Shown one piece after another: positions 24,501 through 37,055 of a stretch of 64,000 nt of DNA. Position 1 is the first letter of the stretch. The number at the start of each line of letters is the position of its first letter. The notes beneath the pieces are model-generated. The model saw only the letters and a program-made list of their open reading frames with translations, was not told where the DNA came from and did not search any database. A program made the position numbers and the translations under genes. Source of the DNA: Mesostigma viride (Eukaryota > Streptophyta > Mesostigmatophyceae > Mesostigmatales > Mesostigmataceae); contig RPFO01000276.1 of the NCBI GenBank assembly GCA_009746045.1, forward strand, positions 4,085,605-4,149,604. The letters are read 5' to 3'.

Positions 24501-27500
24501 CCATGCTCCCATGCTCCCATGCTCCCATGCTCCCATGCTCCCATGCTCCCATGCTCCCATGCTCCCATGCTCCCATGCTCCCATGCTCCCATGCTCCCAT
24601 GCTCCCATGCTCCCATGCTCCCATGCTCCCATGCTCCCATGCTCCCATGCTCCCATGCTCCCATGCTCCCATGCTCCCATGCTCCCATGCTCCCATGCTC
24701 CCATGCTCCCATGCTCCCATGCTCCCATGCTCCCATGCTCCCATGCTCCCATGCTCCCATGCTCCCATGCTCCCATGCTCCCATGCTCCCATGCTCCCAT
24801 GCTCCCATGCTCCCATGCTCCCATGCTCCCATGCTCCCATGCTCCCATGCTCCCATGCTCCCATGCTCCCATGCTCCCATGCTCCCATGCTCCCATGCTC
24901 CCATGCTCCCATGCTCCCATGCTCCCATGCTCCCATGCTCCCATGCTCCCATGCTCCCATGCTCCCATGCTCCCATGCTCCCATGCTCCCATGCTCCCAT
25001 GCTCCCATGCTCCCATGCTCCCATGCTCCCATGCTCCCATGCTCCCATGCTCCCATGCTCCCATGCTCCCATGCTCCCATGCTCCCATGCTCCCATGCTC
25101 CCATGCTCCCATGCTCCCATGCTCCCATGCTCCCATGCTCCCATGCTCCCATGCTCCCATGCTCCCATGCTCCCATGCTCCCATGCTCCCATGCTCCCAT
25201 GCTCCCATGCTCCCATGCTCCCATGCTCCCATGCTCCCATGCTCCCATGCTCCCATGCTCCCATGCTCCCATGCTCCCATGCTCCCATGCTCCCATGCTC
25301 CCATGCTCCCATGCTCCCATGCTCCCATGCTCCCATGCTCCCATGCTCCCATGCTCCCATGCTCCCATGCTCCCATGCTCCCATGCTCCCATGCTCCCAT
25401 GCTCCCATGCTCCCATGCTCCCATGCTCCCATGCTCCCATGCTCCCATGCTCCCATGCTCCCATGCTCCCATGCTCCCATGCTCCCATGCTCCCATGCTC
25501 CCATGCTCCCATGCTCCCATGCTCCCATGCTCCCATGCTCCCATGCTCCCATGCTCCCATGCTCCCATGCTCCCATGCTCCCATGCTCCCATGCTCCCAT
25601 GCTCCCATGCTCCCATGCTCCCATGCTCCCATGCTCCCATGCTCCCATGCTCCCATGCTCCCATGCTCCCATGCTCCCATGCTCCCATGCTCCCATGCTC
25701 CCATGCTCCCATGCTCCCATGCTCCCATGCTCCCATGCTCCCATGCTCCCATGCTCCCATGCTCCCATGCTCCCATGCTCCCATGCTCCCATGCTCCCAT
25801 GCTCCCATGCTCCCATGCTCCCATGCTCCCATGCTCCCATGCTCCCATGCTCCCATGCTCCCATGCTCCCATGCTCCCATGCTCCCATGCTCCCATGCTC
25901 CCATGCTCCCATGCTCCCATGCTCCCATGCTCCCATGCTCCCATGCTCCCATGCTCCCATGCTCCCATGCTCCCATGCTCCCATGCTCCCATGCTCCCAT
26001 GCTCCCATGCTCCCATGCTCCCATGCTCCCATGCTCCCATGCTCCCATGCTCCCATGCTCCCATGCTCCCATGCTCCCATGCTCCCATGCTCCCATGCTC
26101 CCATGCTCCCATGCTCCCATGCTCCCATGCTCCCATGCTCCCATGCTCCCATGCTCCCATGCTCCCATGCTCCCATGCTCCCATGCTCCCATGCTCCCAT
26201 GCTCCCATGCTCCCATGCTCCCATGCTCCCATGCTCCCATGCTCCCATGCTCCCATGCTCCCATGCTCCCATGCTCCCATGCTCCCATGCTCCCATGCTC
26301 CCATGCTCCCATGCTCCCATGCTCCCATGCTCCCATGCTCCCATGCTCCCATGCTCCCATGCTCCCATGCTCCCATGCTCCCATGCTCCCATGCTCCCAT
26401 GCTCCCATGCTCCCATGCTCCCATGCTCCCATGCTCCCATGCTCCCATGCTCCCATGCTCCCATGCTCCCATGCTCCCATGCTCCCATGCTCCCATGCTC
26501 CCATGCTCCCATGCTCCCATGCTCCCATGCTCCCATGCTCCCATGCTCCCATGCTCCCATGCTCCCATGCTCCCATGCTCCCATGCTCCCATGCTCCCAT
26601 GCTCCCATGCTCCCATGCTCCCATGCTCCCATGCTCCCATGCTCCCATGCTCCCATGCTCCCATGCTCCCATGCTCCCATGCTCCCATGCTCCCATGCTC
26701 CCATGCTCCCATGCTCCCATGCTCCCATGCTCCCATGCTCCCATGCTCCCATGCTCCCATGCTCCCATGCTCCCATGCTCCCATGCTCCCATGCTCCCAT
26801 GCTCCCATGCTCCCATGCTCCCATGCTCCCATGCTCCCATGCTCCCATGCTCCCATGCTCCCATGCTCCCATGCTCCCATGCTCCCATGCTCCCATGCTC
26901 CCATGCTCCCATGCTCCCATGCTCCCATGCTCCCATGCTCCCATGCTCCCATGCTCCCATGCTCCCATGCTCCCATGCTCCCATGCTCCCATGCTCCCAT
27001 GCTCCCATGCTCCCATGCTCCCATGCTCCCATGCTCCCATGCTCCCATGCTCCCATGCTCCCATGCTCCCATGCTCCCATGCTCCCATGCTCCCATGCTC
27101 CCATGCTCCCATGCTCCCATGCTCCCATGCTCCCATGCTCCCATGCTCCCATGCTCCCATGCTCCCATGCTCCCATGCTCCCATGCTCCCATGCTCCCAT
27201 GCTCCCATGCTCCCATGCTCCCATGCTCCCATGCTCCCATGCTCCCATGCTCCCATGCTCCCATGCTCCCATGCTCCCATGCTCCCATGCTCCCATGCTC
27301 CCATGCTCCCATGCTCCCATGCTCCCATGCTCCCATGCTCCCATGCTCCCATGCTCCCATGCTCCCATGCTCCCATGCTCCCATGCTCCCATGCTCCCAT
27401 GCTCCCATGCTCCCATGCTCCCATGCTCCCATGCTCCCATGCTCCCATGCTCCCATGCTCCCATGCTCCCATGCTCCCATGCTCCCATGCTCCCATGCTC

Positions 27501-30500
27501 CCATGCTCCCATGCTCCCATGCTCCCATGCTCCCATGCTCCCATGCTCCCATGCTCCCATGCTCCCATGCTCCCATGCTCCCATGCTCCCATGCTCCCAT
27601 GCTCCCATGCTCCCATGCTCCCATGCTCCCATGCTCCCATGCTCCCATGCTCCCATGCTCCCATGCTCCCATGCTCCCATGCTCCCATGCTCCCATGCTC
27701 CCATGCTCCCATGCTCCCATGCTCCCATGCTCCCATGCTCCCATGCTCCCATGCTCCCATGCTCCCATGCTCCCATGCTCCCATGCTCCCATGCTCCCAT
27801 GCTCCCATGCTCCCATGCTCCCATGCTCCCATGCTCCCATGCTCCCATGCTCCCATGCTCCCATGCTCCCATGCTCCCATGCTCCCATGCTCCCATGCTC
27901 CCATGCTCCCATGCTCCCATGCTCCCATGCTCCCATGCTCCCATGCTCCCATGCTCCCATGCTCCCATGCTCCCATGCTCCCATGCTCCCATGCTCCCAT
28001 GCTCCCATGCTCCCATGCTCCCATGCTCCCATGCTCCCATGCTCCCATGCTCCCATGCTCCCATGCTCCCATGCTCCCATGCTCCCATGCTCCCATGCTC
28101 CCATGCTCCCATGCTCCCATGCTCCCATGCTCCCATGCTCCCATGCTCCCATGCTCCCATGCTCCCATGCTCCCATGCTCCCATGCTCCCATGCTCCCAT
28201 GCTCCCATGCTCCCATGCTCCCATGCTCCCATGCTCCCATGCTCCCATGCTCCCATGCTCCCATGCTCCCATGCTCCCATGCTCCCATGCTCCCATGCTC
28301 CCATGCTCCCATGCTCCCATGCTCCCATGCTCCCATGCTCCCATGCTCCCATGCTCCCATGCTCCCATGCTCCCATGCTCCCATGCTCCCATGCTCCCAT
28401 GCTCCCATGCTCCCATGCTCCCATGCTCCCATGCTCCCATGCTCCCATGCTCCCATGCTCCCATGCTCCCATGCTCCCATGCTCCCATGCTCCCATGCTC
28501 CCATGCTCCCATGCTCCCATGCTCCCATGCTCCCATGCTCCCATGCTCCCATGCTCCCATGCTCCCATGCTCCCATGCTCCCATGCTCCCATGCTCCCAT
28601 GCTCCCATGCTCCCATGCTCCCATGCTCCCATGCTCCCATGCTCCCATGCTCCCATGCTCCCATGCTCCCATGCTCCCATGCTCCCATGCTCCCATGCTC
28701 CCATGCTCCCATGCTCCCATGCTCCCATGCTCCCATGCTCCCATGCTCCCATGCTCCCATGCTCCCATGCTCCCATGCTCCCATGCTCCCATGCTCCCAT
28801 GCTCCCATGCTCCCATGCTCCCATGCTCCCATGCTCCCATGCTCCCATGCTCCCATGCTCCCATGCTCCCATGCTCCCATGCTCCCATGCTCCCATGCTC
28901 CCATGCTCCCATGCTCCCATGCTCCCATGCTCCCATGCTCCCATGCTCCCATGCTCCCATGCTCCCATGCTCCCATGCTCCCATGCTCCCATGCTCCCAT
29001 GCTCCCATGCTCCCATGCTCCCATGCTCCCATGCTCCCATGCTCCCATGCTCCCATGCTCCCATGCTCCCATGCTCCCATGCTCCCATGCTCCCATGCTC
29101 CCATGCTCCCATGCTCCCATGCTCCCATGCTCCCATGCTCCCATGCTCCCATGCTCCCATGCTCCCATGCTCCCATGCTCCCATGCTCCCATGCTCCCAT
29201 GCTCCCATGCTCCCATGCTCCCATGCTCCCATGCTCCCATGCTCCCATGCTCCCATGCTCCCATGCTCCCATGCTCCCATGCTCCCATGCTCCCATGCTC
29301 CCATGCTCCCATGCTCCCATGCTCCCATGCTCCCATGCTCCCATGCTCCCATGCTCCCATGCTCCCATGCTCCCATGCTCCCATGCTCCCATGCTCCCAT
29401 GCTCCCATGCTCCCATGCTCCCATGCTCCCATGCTCCCATGCTCCCATGCTCCCATGCTCCCATGCTCCCATGCTCCCATGCTCCCATGCTCCCATGCTC
29501 CCATGCTCCCATGCTCCCATGCTCCCATGCTCCCATGCTCCCATGCTCCCATGCTCCCATGCTCCCATGCTCCCATGCTCCCATGCTCCCATGCTCCCAT
29601 GCTCCCATGCTCCCATGCTCCCATGCTCCCATGCTCCCATGCTCCCATGCTCCCATGCTCCCATGCTCCCATGCTCCCATGCTCCCATGCTCCCATGCTC
29701 CCATGCTCCCATGCTCCCATGCTCCCATGCTCCCATGCTCCCATGCTCCCATGCTCCCATGCTCCCATGCTCCCATGCTCCCATGCTCCCATGCTCCCAT
29801 GCTCCCATGCTCCCATGCTCCCATGCTCCCATGCTCCCATGCTCCCATGCTCCCATGCTCCCATGCTCCCATGCTCCCATGCTCCCATGCTCCCATGCTC
29901 CCATGCTCCCATGCTCCCATGCTCCCATGCTCCCATGCTCCCATGCTCCCATGCTCCCATGCTCCCATGCTCCCATGCTCCCATGCTCCCATGCTCCCAT
30001 GCTCCCATGCTCCCATGCTCCCATGCTCCCATGCTCCCATGCTCCCATGCTCCCATGCTCCCATGCTCCCATGCTCCCATGCTCCCATGCTCCCATGCTC
30101 CCATGCTCCCATGCTCCCATGCTCCCATGCTCCCATGCTCCCATGCTCCCATGCTCCCATGCTCCCATGCTCCCATGCTCCCATGCTCCCATGCTCCCAT
30201 GCTCCCATGCTCCCATGCTCCCATGCTCCCATGCTCCCATGCTCCCATGCTCCCATGCTCCCATGCTCCCATGCTCCCATGCTCCCATGCTCCCATGCTC
30301 CCATGCTCCCATGCTCCCATGCTCCCATGCTCCCATGCTCCCATGCTCCCATGCCCCATGCTCCCATGCTCCATGCTCCCATGCTCCCATGCTCCCATGC
30401 TCCCATGCTCCCATGCTCCCATGCTCCCATGCTCCCATGCTCCCATGCTCCCATGCTCCCATGCTCCCATGCTCCCATGCTCCCATGCTCCCATGCTCCC

Positions 30501-33500
30501 ATGCTCCCATGCTCCCATGCTCCCATGCTCCCATGCTCCCATGCTCCCATGCTCCCATGCTCCCATGCTCCCATGCTCCCATGCTCCCATGCTCCCATGC
30601 TCCCATGCTCCCATGCTCCCATGCTCCCATGCTCCCATGCTCCCATGCTCCCATGCTCCCATGCTCCCATGCTCCCATGCTCCCATGCTCCCATGCTCCC
30701 ATGCTCCCATGCTCCCATGCTCCCATGCTCCCATGCTCCCATGCTCCCATGCTCCCATGCTCCCATGCTCCCATGCTCCCATGCTCCCATGCTCCCATGC
30801 TCCCATGCTCCCATGCTCCCATGCTCCCATGCTCCCATGCTCCCATGCTCCCATGCTCCCATGCTCCCATGCTCCCATGCTCCCATGCTCCCATGCTCCC
30901 ATGCTCCCATGCTCCCATGCTCCCATGCTCCATGCTCCCATGCTCCCATGCTCCCATGCTCCCATGCTCCCATGCTCCCATGCTCCCATGCTCCCATGCT
31001 CCCATGCTCCCATGCTCCCATGCTCCCATGCTCCCATGCTCCCATGCTCCCATGCTCCCATGCTCCCATGCTCCCATGCTCCCATGCTCCCATGCTCCCA
31101 TGCTCCCATGCTCCCATGCTCCCATGCTCCCATGCTCCCATGCTCCCATGCTCCCATGCTCCCATGCTCCCATGCTCCCATGCTCCCATGCTCCCATGCT
31201 CCCATGCTCCCATGCTCCCATGCTCCCATGCTCCCATGCTCCCATGCTCCCATGCTCCCATGCTCCCATGCTCCCATGCTCCCATGCTCCCATGCTCCCA
31301 TGCTCCCATGCTCCCATGCTCCCATGCTCCCATGCTCCCATGCTCCCATGCTCCCATGCTCCCATGCTCCCATGCCCCATGCTCCCATGCTCCCATGCTC
31401 CCATGCTCCCATGCTCCCATGCTCCCATGCTCCCATGCTCCCATGCTCCCATGCTCCCATGCTCCCATGCCCCATGCTCCCATGCTCCCATGCTCCCATG
31501 CTCCCATGCTCCCATGCTCCCATGCTCCCATGCTCCCATGCTCCCATGCTCCCATGCTCCCATGCTCCCATGCTCCCATGCTCCCATGCTCCCATGCTCC
31601 CATGCTCCCATGCTCCCATGCTCCCATGCTCCCATGCTCCCATGCTCCCATGCTCCCATGCTCCCATGCTCCCATGCTCCCATGCTCCCATGCTCCCATG
31701 CTCCCATGCTCCCATGCTCCCATGCTCCCATGCTCCCATGCTCCCATGCTCCCATGCTCCCATGCTCCCATGCCCCATGCTCCCATGCTCCCATGCTCCC
31801 ATGCTCCCATGCCCCATGCTCCCATGCTCCCATGCTCCCATGCTCCCATGCTCCCATGCTCCCATGCTCCCATGCTCCCATGCTCCCATGCTCCCATGCT
31901 CCCATGCTCCCATGCTCCCATGCTCCCATGCTCCCATGCTCCCATGCTCCCATGCTCCCATGCTCCCATGCTCCCATGCTCCCATGCTCCCATGCTCCCA
32001 TGCTCCCATGCTCCCATGCTCCCATGCTCCCATGCTCCCATGCTCCCATGCTCCCATGCTCCCATGCTCCCATGCTCCCATGCTCCCATGCTCCCATGCT
32101 CCCATGCTCCCATGCTCCCATGCTCCCATGCTCCCATGCTCCCATGCTCCCATGCTCCCATGCTCCCATGCTCCCATGCTCCCATGCTCCCATGCTCCCA
32201 TGCTCCCATGCTCCCATGCTCCCATGCTCCCATGCTCCCATGCTCCCATGCTCCCATGCTCCCATGCTCCCATGCTCCCATGCTCCCATGCTCCCATGCT
32301 CCCATGCTCCCATGCTCCCATGCTCCCATGCTCCCATGCTCCCATGCTCCCATGCTCCCATGCTCCCATGCTCCCATGCTCCCATGCTCCCATGCTCCCA
32401 TGCTCCCATGCACCCATGCTCCCATGCTCCCATGCTCCCATGCTCCCATGCTCCCATGCTCCCATGCTCCCATGCTCCCATGCTCCCATGCTCCCACGCT
32501 CCCATGCTCCCATGCTCCCATGCTCCCATGCTCCCATGCTCCCATGCTCCCATGCTCCCATGCTCCCATGCTCCCATGCTCCCATGCTCCCATGCTCCCA
32601 TGCTCCCATGCTCCCATGCTCCCATGCTCCCATGCTCCCATGCTCCCATGCTCCCATGCTCCCATGCTCCCATGCTCCCATGCTCCCATGCTCCCATGCT
32701 CCCATGCACCCATGCACCCATGCACCCATGCACCCATGCAGCCACGTACGCTCTTCAAAGTGGCACCGCGATTCCATCCCATTCGCAGCTGCCTCCTGAA
32801 CGCATCTCATCTGCAGTTGCGATTCTCCGCCCTGTCCTGATGGCTCTTCCTTGTTCTGTGTTTTTCTGGGTTTCACTGCACCAAAGAGATGCAGAGCTTC
32901 CCATAATAACTGAACTCTTTTCTGTTCACTTTATTCCACTCTGTTCACATATGTTGCGTTCTGCATTCTCCCGCACGTGTCTACCTCGTGAGCAAGGCGC
33001 CACGAAACGTTTCTTCAGCTTTGCTCCCTCTCCTCTACTTATGCTTGCTTCTGCCCCGCTCTCACTCGCCTTGTGCGCAGCAAGGCGCCCAAGGAGGATG
33101 GGGAGCCCCCTGCCAAGTCCCCCAACGACGGCGACAACATGCAGACCTACTTCTTTAACGCCAACACGGGTGTGAAGCAGTGGGCGCGGCCACCCGAGTG
33201 CGCCTGGGAGGTGCAGGGCGGAATGCAGGGTGGGACGGTCACATACCGCAACACCGTCACCGGCCAGACCACGCGCCGCCTTCCCGACGCGCTGGCATGG
33301 GAGATGGTGGATTCGACAAAGTTCTTCGAGCGAGGCTTTTACGACAAGTTCCTGCAGGTCACCGATGGCAAGGCCAAGAGGAAGCTAGCGGAGTTGACAT
33401 CGGGGGATGGGGAAGGGGGCAAGGAGAGTGATGGCAGCAGTCAGAGTGATGGGGGCGGGGATGGCGGTAGTGGGGACGCCGATAGTCCGAACAACGCGCC

Positions 33501-33969
33501 TGCGGAGAAGCTGCTCCCCTGGTGGGTGCCCAACAAGTTCTGGTTCAACCGGCGCACGCGCGTCATGAAGCAAGAGGTGAGTTGTGGATCCTGTCCCTGG
33601 CCCCTCCCTTCCTATTGGCTTACTCTTGTTCACCCTGCATGCTCGCATGTTTCTCCCTTCGCCCTTTCCCCATCCTCTCCCTACTCCCCCATGTGCTCCC
33701 CATGGATCCCCTCTCCCTCTCTCCCTCTCTCCCTGCCGGGTCCATGCTTCTAGTTTCTAGTGGCACGTCCGTGCCCCAATGTCAACCAACCATGCGTGCA
33801 AAACACTTGCACCTGTCAACCCTTTGACCTCTGTGCAAAACCCTTTTACCCTCTACACCCCCAGATACCATGCGAGCTGCCCGAGCGCTACCACGACCAC
33901 CCTGAGAGCTGGAATGCCGACCGCGCACACCTGGAGGCGCAGGAGAGGGAGCTGCCAGAGCTGCCCTGA
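21592..33969 (+). CDS. Ankyrin-repeat and WW-like protein, three exons, first intron about 10.95 kb
   Basis: Exons 21592-22130, 33081-33576 and 33865-33969 (TGA), 379 aa if the first ATG is used; ATGs at 21628 and 21637 are alternatives. A hydrophobic stretch near residues 21-35 (AWALFIMVALYATVACG) suggests a signal peptide or anchor. Residues about 40-140 hold two good ankyrin repeats (GMTALHHAAEHGYTDVAGVL and GRTPLLLATTNNHVDVARIL) and a partial third. Exon 2 has WW-like blocks: TYFFNANTGVKQWARPPE, VTYRNTVTGQTTRRLPDAL and, crossing into exon 3, NKFWFNRRTRVMKQEIPCEL. An acidic Ser/Gly linker (ESDGSSQSDGGGDGGSGD) lies between the second and third. Both joins keep phase: TACCG joins CAAGGCG to encode YRKAPKED, and GAG joins ATACCA. 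Ankyrin and WW modules bind proteins, so a scaffold or adaptor role is inferred. No enzyme domain is seen. Confidence 0.78.
22158..32740 (+). repeat. CCCATGCT octanucleotide array, about 1,320 copies, filling an intron
   Basis: 10.58 kb of CCCATGCT in direct tandem, between the donor at 22131 and the acceptor at 33080. Variants cluster at the edges: CCCACGCT and CCCATGCACCCACGCT within the first 230 bp, and CCCATGCA, CCCACGCT and 7-bp units (near 30,354, 30,370, 30,930, 31,375, 31,470, 31,772 and 31,812) in the last 2.4 kb. One short unit occurs near 23,613, and from there to 30,350 (about 840 copies) no variant is visible. The unit has no stop on either strand, so all six frames stay open for about 10.6 kb and encode eight-residue repeats such as SHAPMLPC or MGAWEHGS. 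These frames are not evidence of protein. Confidence 0.95.
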
Positions 33970-34380
33970 GGACAGGTGGGTAGTGCTGAGGACAGGTGGG
34001 AGGGGAGCGGTGCTGAGGACAGGTGGGTGGGGGGCGGTGCTGATGACAGGTGGGTGGGGAGCGGTGGGCAAGGATGGGTGGTGTTGATGGAGTGGGCTAG
34101 GTGGAGAGGAGGGGGAGCGCCCTGAGGACAGGTGGGCAACATGGGTTGGGATAGGTGGAGTGGGCAAGGGGGGAGGGGTTGGCTAGGGTGAGTGGGGGAA
34201 TGGGAGTGGGAGAGTGGAGTGGGCTAGGGTGATGTGGTTGGTGCAATCGTTGGCAGGGGCAGGTATTCACTAGGGGTAGGTATTCACTAGGGGCAGGTAT
34301 TCACTAGGGGCAGGTATTCACTAGGGGTAGGTATTCACTAGGGGTAGGTATTCACTAGTCCCATGGACCCACTGGTACAT
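33970..34380. repeat. Two minisatellites downstream of the ankyrin/WW gene
   Basis: 33,970-34,075 has about four units of roughly 27 bp containing GAGGACAGGTGGGTGGGG and AGCGGTGCT. 34,257-34,362 has about seven 17-bp units of GGGGCAGGTATTCACTA. Between them the sequence is G-rich and loosely repetitive. Confidence 0.8.
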
Positions 34381-35527
34381 GATGGGCAATGGTTGGGGGG
34401 GTGCATGGATGGGCACGCTGGTTCCCGCATGGGAAATTGGCACAGTGTTTGCTAATATGCTCAGATGGTCAGCTGGTTTTTTTTTTTCCTTTTTTGGGGG
34501 TGGGGTGGGGTAGGCAAACCCTGTGACGCCATTCGAGCAAGAAAGCCTGCGTTGAGATGCACAAGGGTAATGTCTGACCTACACAACTGCCAAGCAGTCT
34601 CTAAGCAGTTCCTAAATTTTTATTAGGTGAGTGCCAAATCAGCTCGCAATCGCTCAGGGTTCTCTAGTGGCTGCCTCCCAGCCATGTGACCCTGTGGTGA
34701 AGCACGGCGCAGCTTGATGAGCACCGGCGGGGATGCTGCCACTTTTTTATTTCGTCGATGAGCATTCTGCCATTTTATGTCGTTGCGGATGACAGGATGT
34801 GGTTGTGGATCATTGTAAGGCTGACCACCATCGCATCACGGTTCGGTTGTATGGACATGCTGGCATGAATAAGGGAAGGTAACAGAGCTGTTATCGCGCG
34901 GTGTCCAGAGCTGCTGGCTAGCATGTGTGGCTGTACTAGTGTTCCATGCCCCGCTGCATTGGCTCATCCTTGCGGCAGAACCGCTTGCCCCGCTTGGGTC
35001 ACTGTGCCGCACTGCGCAGTGGGGACGTGCAACCTTGGAGAGCTTGTCAAGTTTGCCGAGCGTGAGAGCCGCAGTCTGCGATACTTGGAATACACCGCTG
35101 CCTTCTTGCCTCCCACAGCGTGCCTCTCACTTCTTACCATGGCATCGACTTCTACGTGTAATTTCTGGCTTGTATCACAGCTGTGCAGGCCTCCGACGGA
35201 CGTACGGCGGTGCTTTACAGGATGCAGCTGCCTTGCTATTGGTTGTCTTGCGGTGAACGATGTGGTTCATGTCCCGTGCAAGGCTTGGAGGGCCCCCAAG
35301 CCATTTCTAGTTTCTTGAACTACTGCACCACAGGATGCTGACCTGCAAGGCTCCATGCTCCATTTATATTTAACTGTCGTGGGCGTTCAAGACAGCAGGG
35401 CCGTTTCAAGAGGGTCCTGCCCTCCCCGCCCCCCTGGCCAGCCCCCTAGGTGTGTGGCCTGCCGGACCGTTTGTCCGCAACTCCGGGCCCACACCCCATC
35501 CCTCAGGCTGCCTTGGCCCCTGTACCA
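34381..35527. other. No gene recognised
   Basis: Contains a T-run followed by a G-rich stretch at 34,480-34,515. A 131-codon cysteine-rich frame at 34,923-35,318 has no family motif, and overlapping frames of similar length exist, so it is not called as a gene. Confidence 0.5.
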
Positions 35528-35968
35528 ATTGAGACAACCAGCGCAGGCCAGAAATCTGGAGAATGCACGGACCACTGGTCATGGTAGCTCGAGCCTGCCG
35601 TTATATCTTTTTTCGCGTTTTCGAGTCGTTCAGGATGATGAATATGAATATTGAATGGAGATGGAAATGTGTAGCCTTGTGCATTGAAATTATGGCTGGC
35701 TTACGTTTATATATAGAGCCGGACTAGATCATAGATGACCTAGACTCTACCCGTGTCGGTGGGGCTGGAAACAGCATGCTTAATTGATCATGCACAGGTC
35801 GTGTGTTTCCAGCCTATAACTGGCCGGGAGTGTCTACTGGTGAGCAGCACATTGCTGCGATCGATAGTCCCACCAAATTTACCAGCTTAAATACCCGCAA
35901 ATGGAAAACCACTGAAAAGGTCTAGCTAGTCAGTCATTACGTTAGCCATGCCATGTTTCCAAATGTTT
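35528..35968 (-). mobile_element. Penelope-like element 3' end, diverged copy B
   Basis: Same landmarks as copies A, C and D (GAGACAACCAGCGCAGGCCA, ATTGAAATTATGGCTGGCTT, AACTGGCCGGGAGTGTCTA, CGCAAATGGAAAACCACTGA), but with many small insertions, several of them TA-rich. It is the most decayed long copy in the window. Confidence 0.7.
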
Positions 35969-35999
35969 TGTCAACCAAATGTTTTGTCGACTAAATGTT

Positions 36000-36235
36000 C
36001 TGTCTACTATATCAAGGCCTTTGACACGGTCCTCTGCGAGGCTCTTTGGGCCATCCTAGCTCTGGATCGGGTACCACCAGCGTTCATTGCTGCCATTCGA
36101 TCGTCGACTGTATGAGGGCTCACAGGCAGTAGTAGTGCGGACTGCGGAAGGCACCACCCCACCATTCCCCCTTCACCACCGGGTGTGGCAACTGAAGGTT
36201 GTGTCCTGTCCCCATATCTGTAATTACATCCGTGC
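36000..36235 (+). pseudogene. LINE reverse transcriptase fragment (plus-strand copy)
   Basis: Reads YIKAFDTVLCEALWAILALD and then, after a frameshift near 36,098, LYEGSQAVVVRTAEGTTPPF. It is nearly identical at DNA level to the reverse complement of 39,060-39,250, the RT motif A region of the longer LINE pseudogene. Confidence 0.75.
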
Positions 36236-36599
36236 AGTCGATCTGAGGATCACCTGACCCAGCCCTCTCAGCAGCAGCAGCGACCCGATCGACCTGTGCA
36301 GCCGCCGGAATGCCTCCGCCACAAGCAGGGTCCCCAGAAGCCCAAGCTAGTCTACTGGAGGGGCGGGGACCTGATCGATCGATGATCAGCCACTAGTGGC
36401 TTGTGGCACAAGATGTGGACGCCCCCCGGGGCCGCTATGTAGATTAGCCCTTGTAACCATTGCGACCAGTACTTAGCCATTTTTGCCATTGTAGCCACTG
36501 CTGCCAAGAATGTAGTAACCACTGATGCATAGTAGCATTGGGCCATTACCTGGACACCTGCTGCCATGTGCATGAACGCAAATTAATGCACACGGTAGA

Positions 36600-37055
36600 C
36601 AACCAGCCATACCCTGCGCTAGTTGTCTCCTTGATATCCTTTTTAAACTTAATTAGCAAAATAGCACAGCGCCAGTCATGCTAAGTTCATCGCTTCTCTC
36701 TGCTTGCTTGCCCACGCTCTCATCCTTGTCATGCTAGCCAGGGTAGAAGTCCGCAGGTGGAGGTTATTGGTCCTGAGGATAGCCGCTACACTACCGCCTC
36801 GTCTGCCATTAGAGTAGAGGACAGCTCGGATGAGGATTACATCCCCATCTAGTGCTTAACGGTTGGGGGATGATGCAGACGATATTTGTTTAAACTTTTG
36901 TGTAATTATTTTTCTAATGAGATTAGCATAGTACTCCGTGGCATGCCTTTGCGCATGACACGCAAGTACTTACTTACTTACTTACGTACTTGTCATGCTG
37001 TGCCCATGCGGGTCTTATTGCACCCACACACAGAACTTGCCGGATCGTTTAACCG
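36600..37055. repeat. Dispersed repeat segments shared with 9.1-10.5 kb
   Basis: 36,730-36,785 is the reverse complement of 9,152-9,206. 36,905-36,985, ending in a CTTA microsatellite, is the reverse complement of about 10,405-10,485. 37,010-37,055 (GGTCTTATTGCACCCACA, then TTGCCGGATCGTT) matches the 5' part of the SINE-like insert at 39.7-39.9 kb. Confidence 0.6.

Noticed and set aside
21972-33175. Giant frames of about 3,500-3,700 codons on both strands (SHAPMLPC and MGAWEHGS repeats)
   Set aside because: They are the six-frame shadow of an 8-bp unit without stops, lying between exons that splice in phase. All six frames are equally open, so none carries coding evidence.
34923-35318. 131-codon cysteine-rich frame
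   Set aside because: No motif, no splice context, and an overlapping frame of 109 codons on the same strand. It is indistinguishable from chance in GC-rich DNA.
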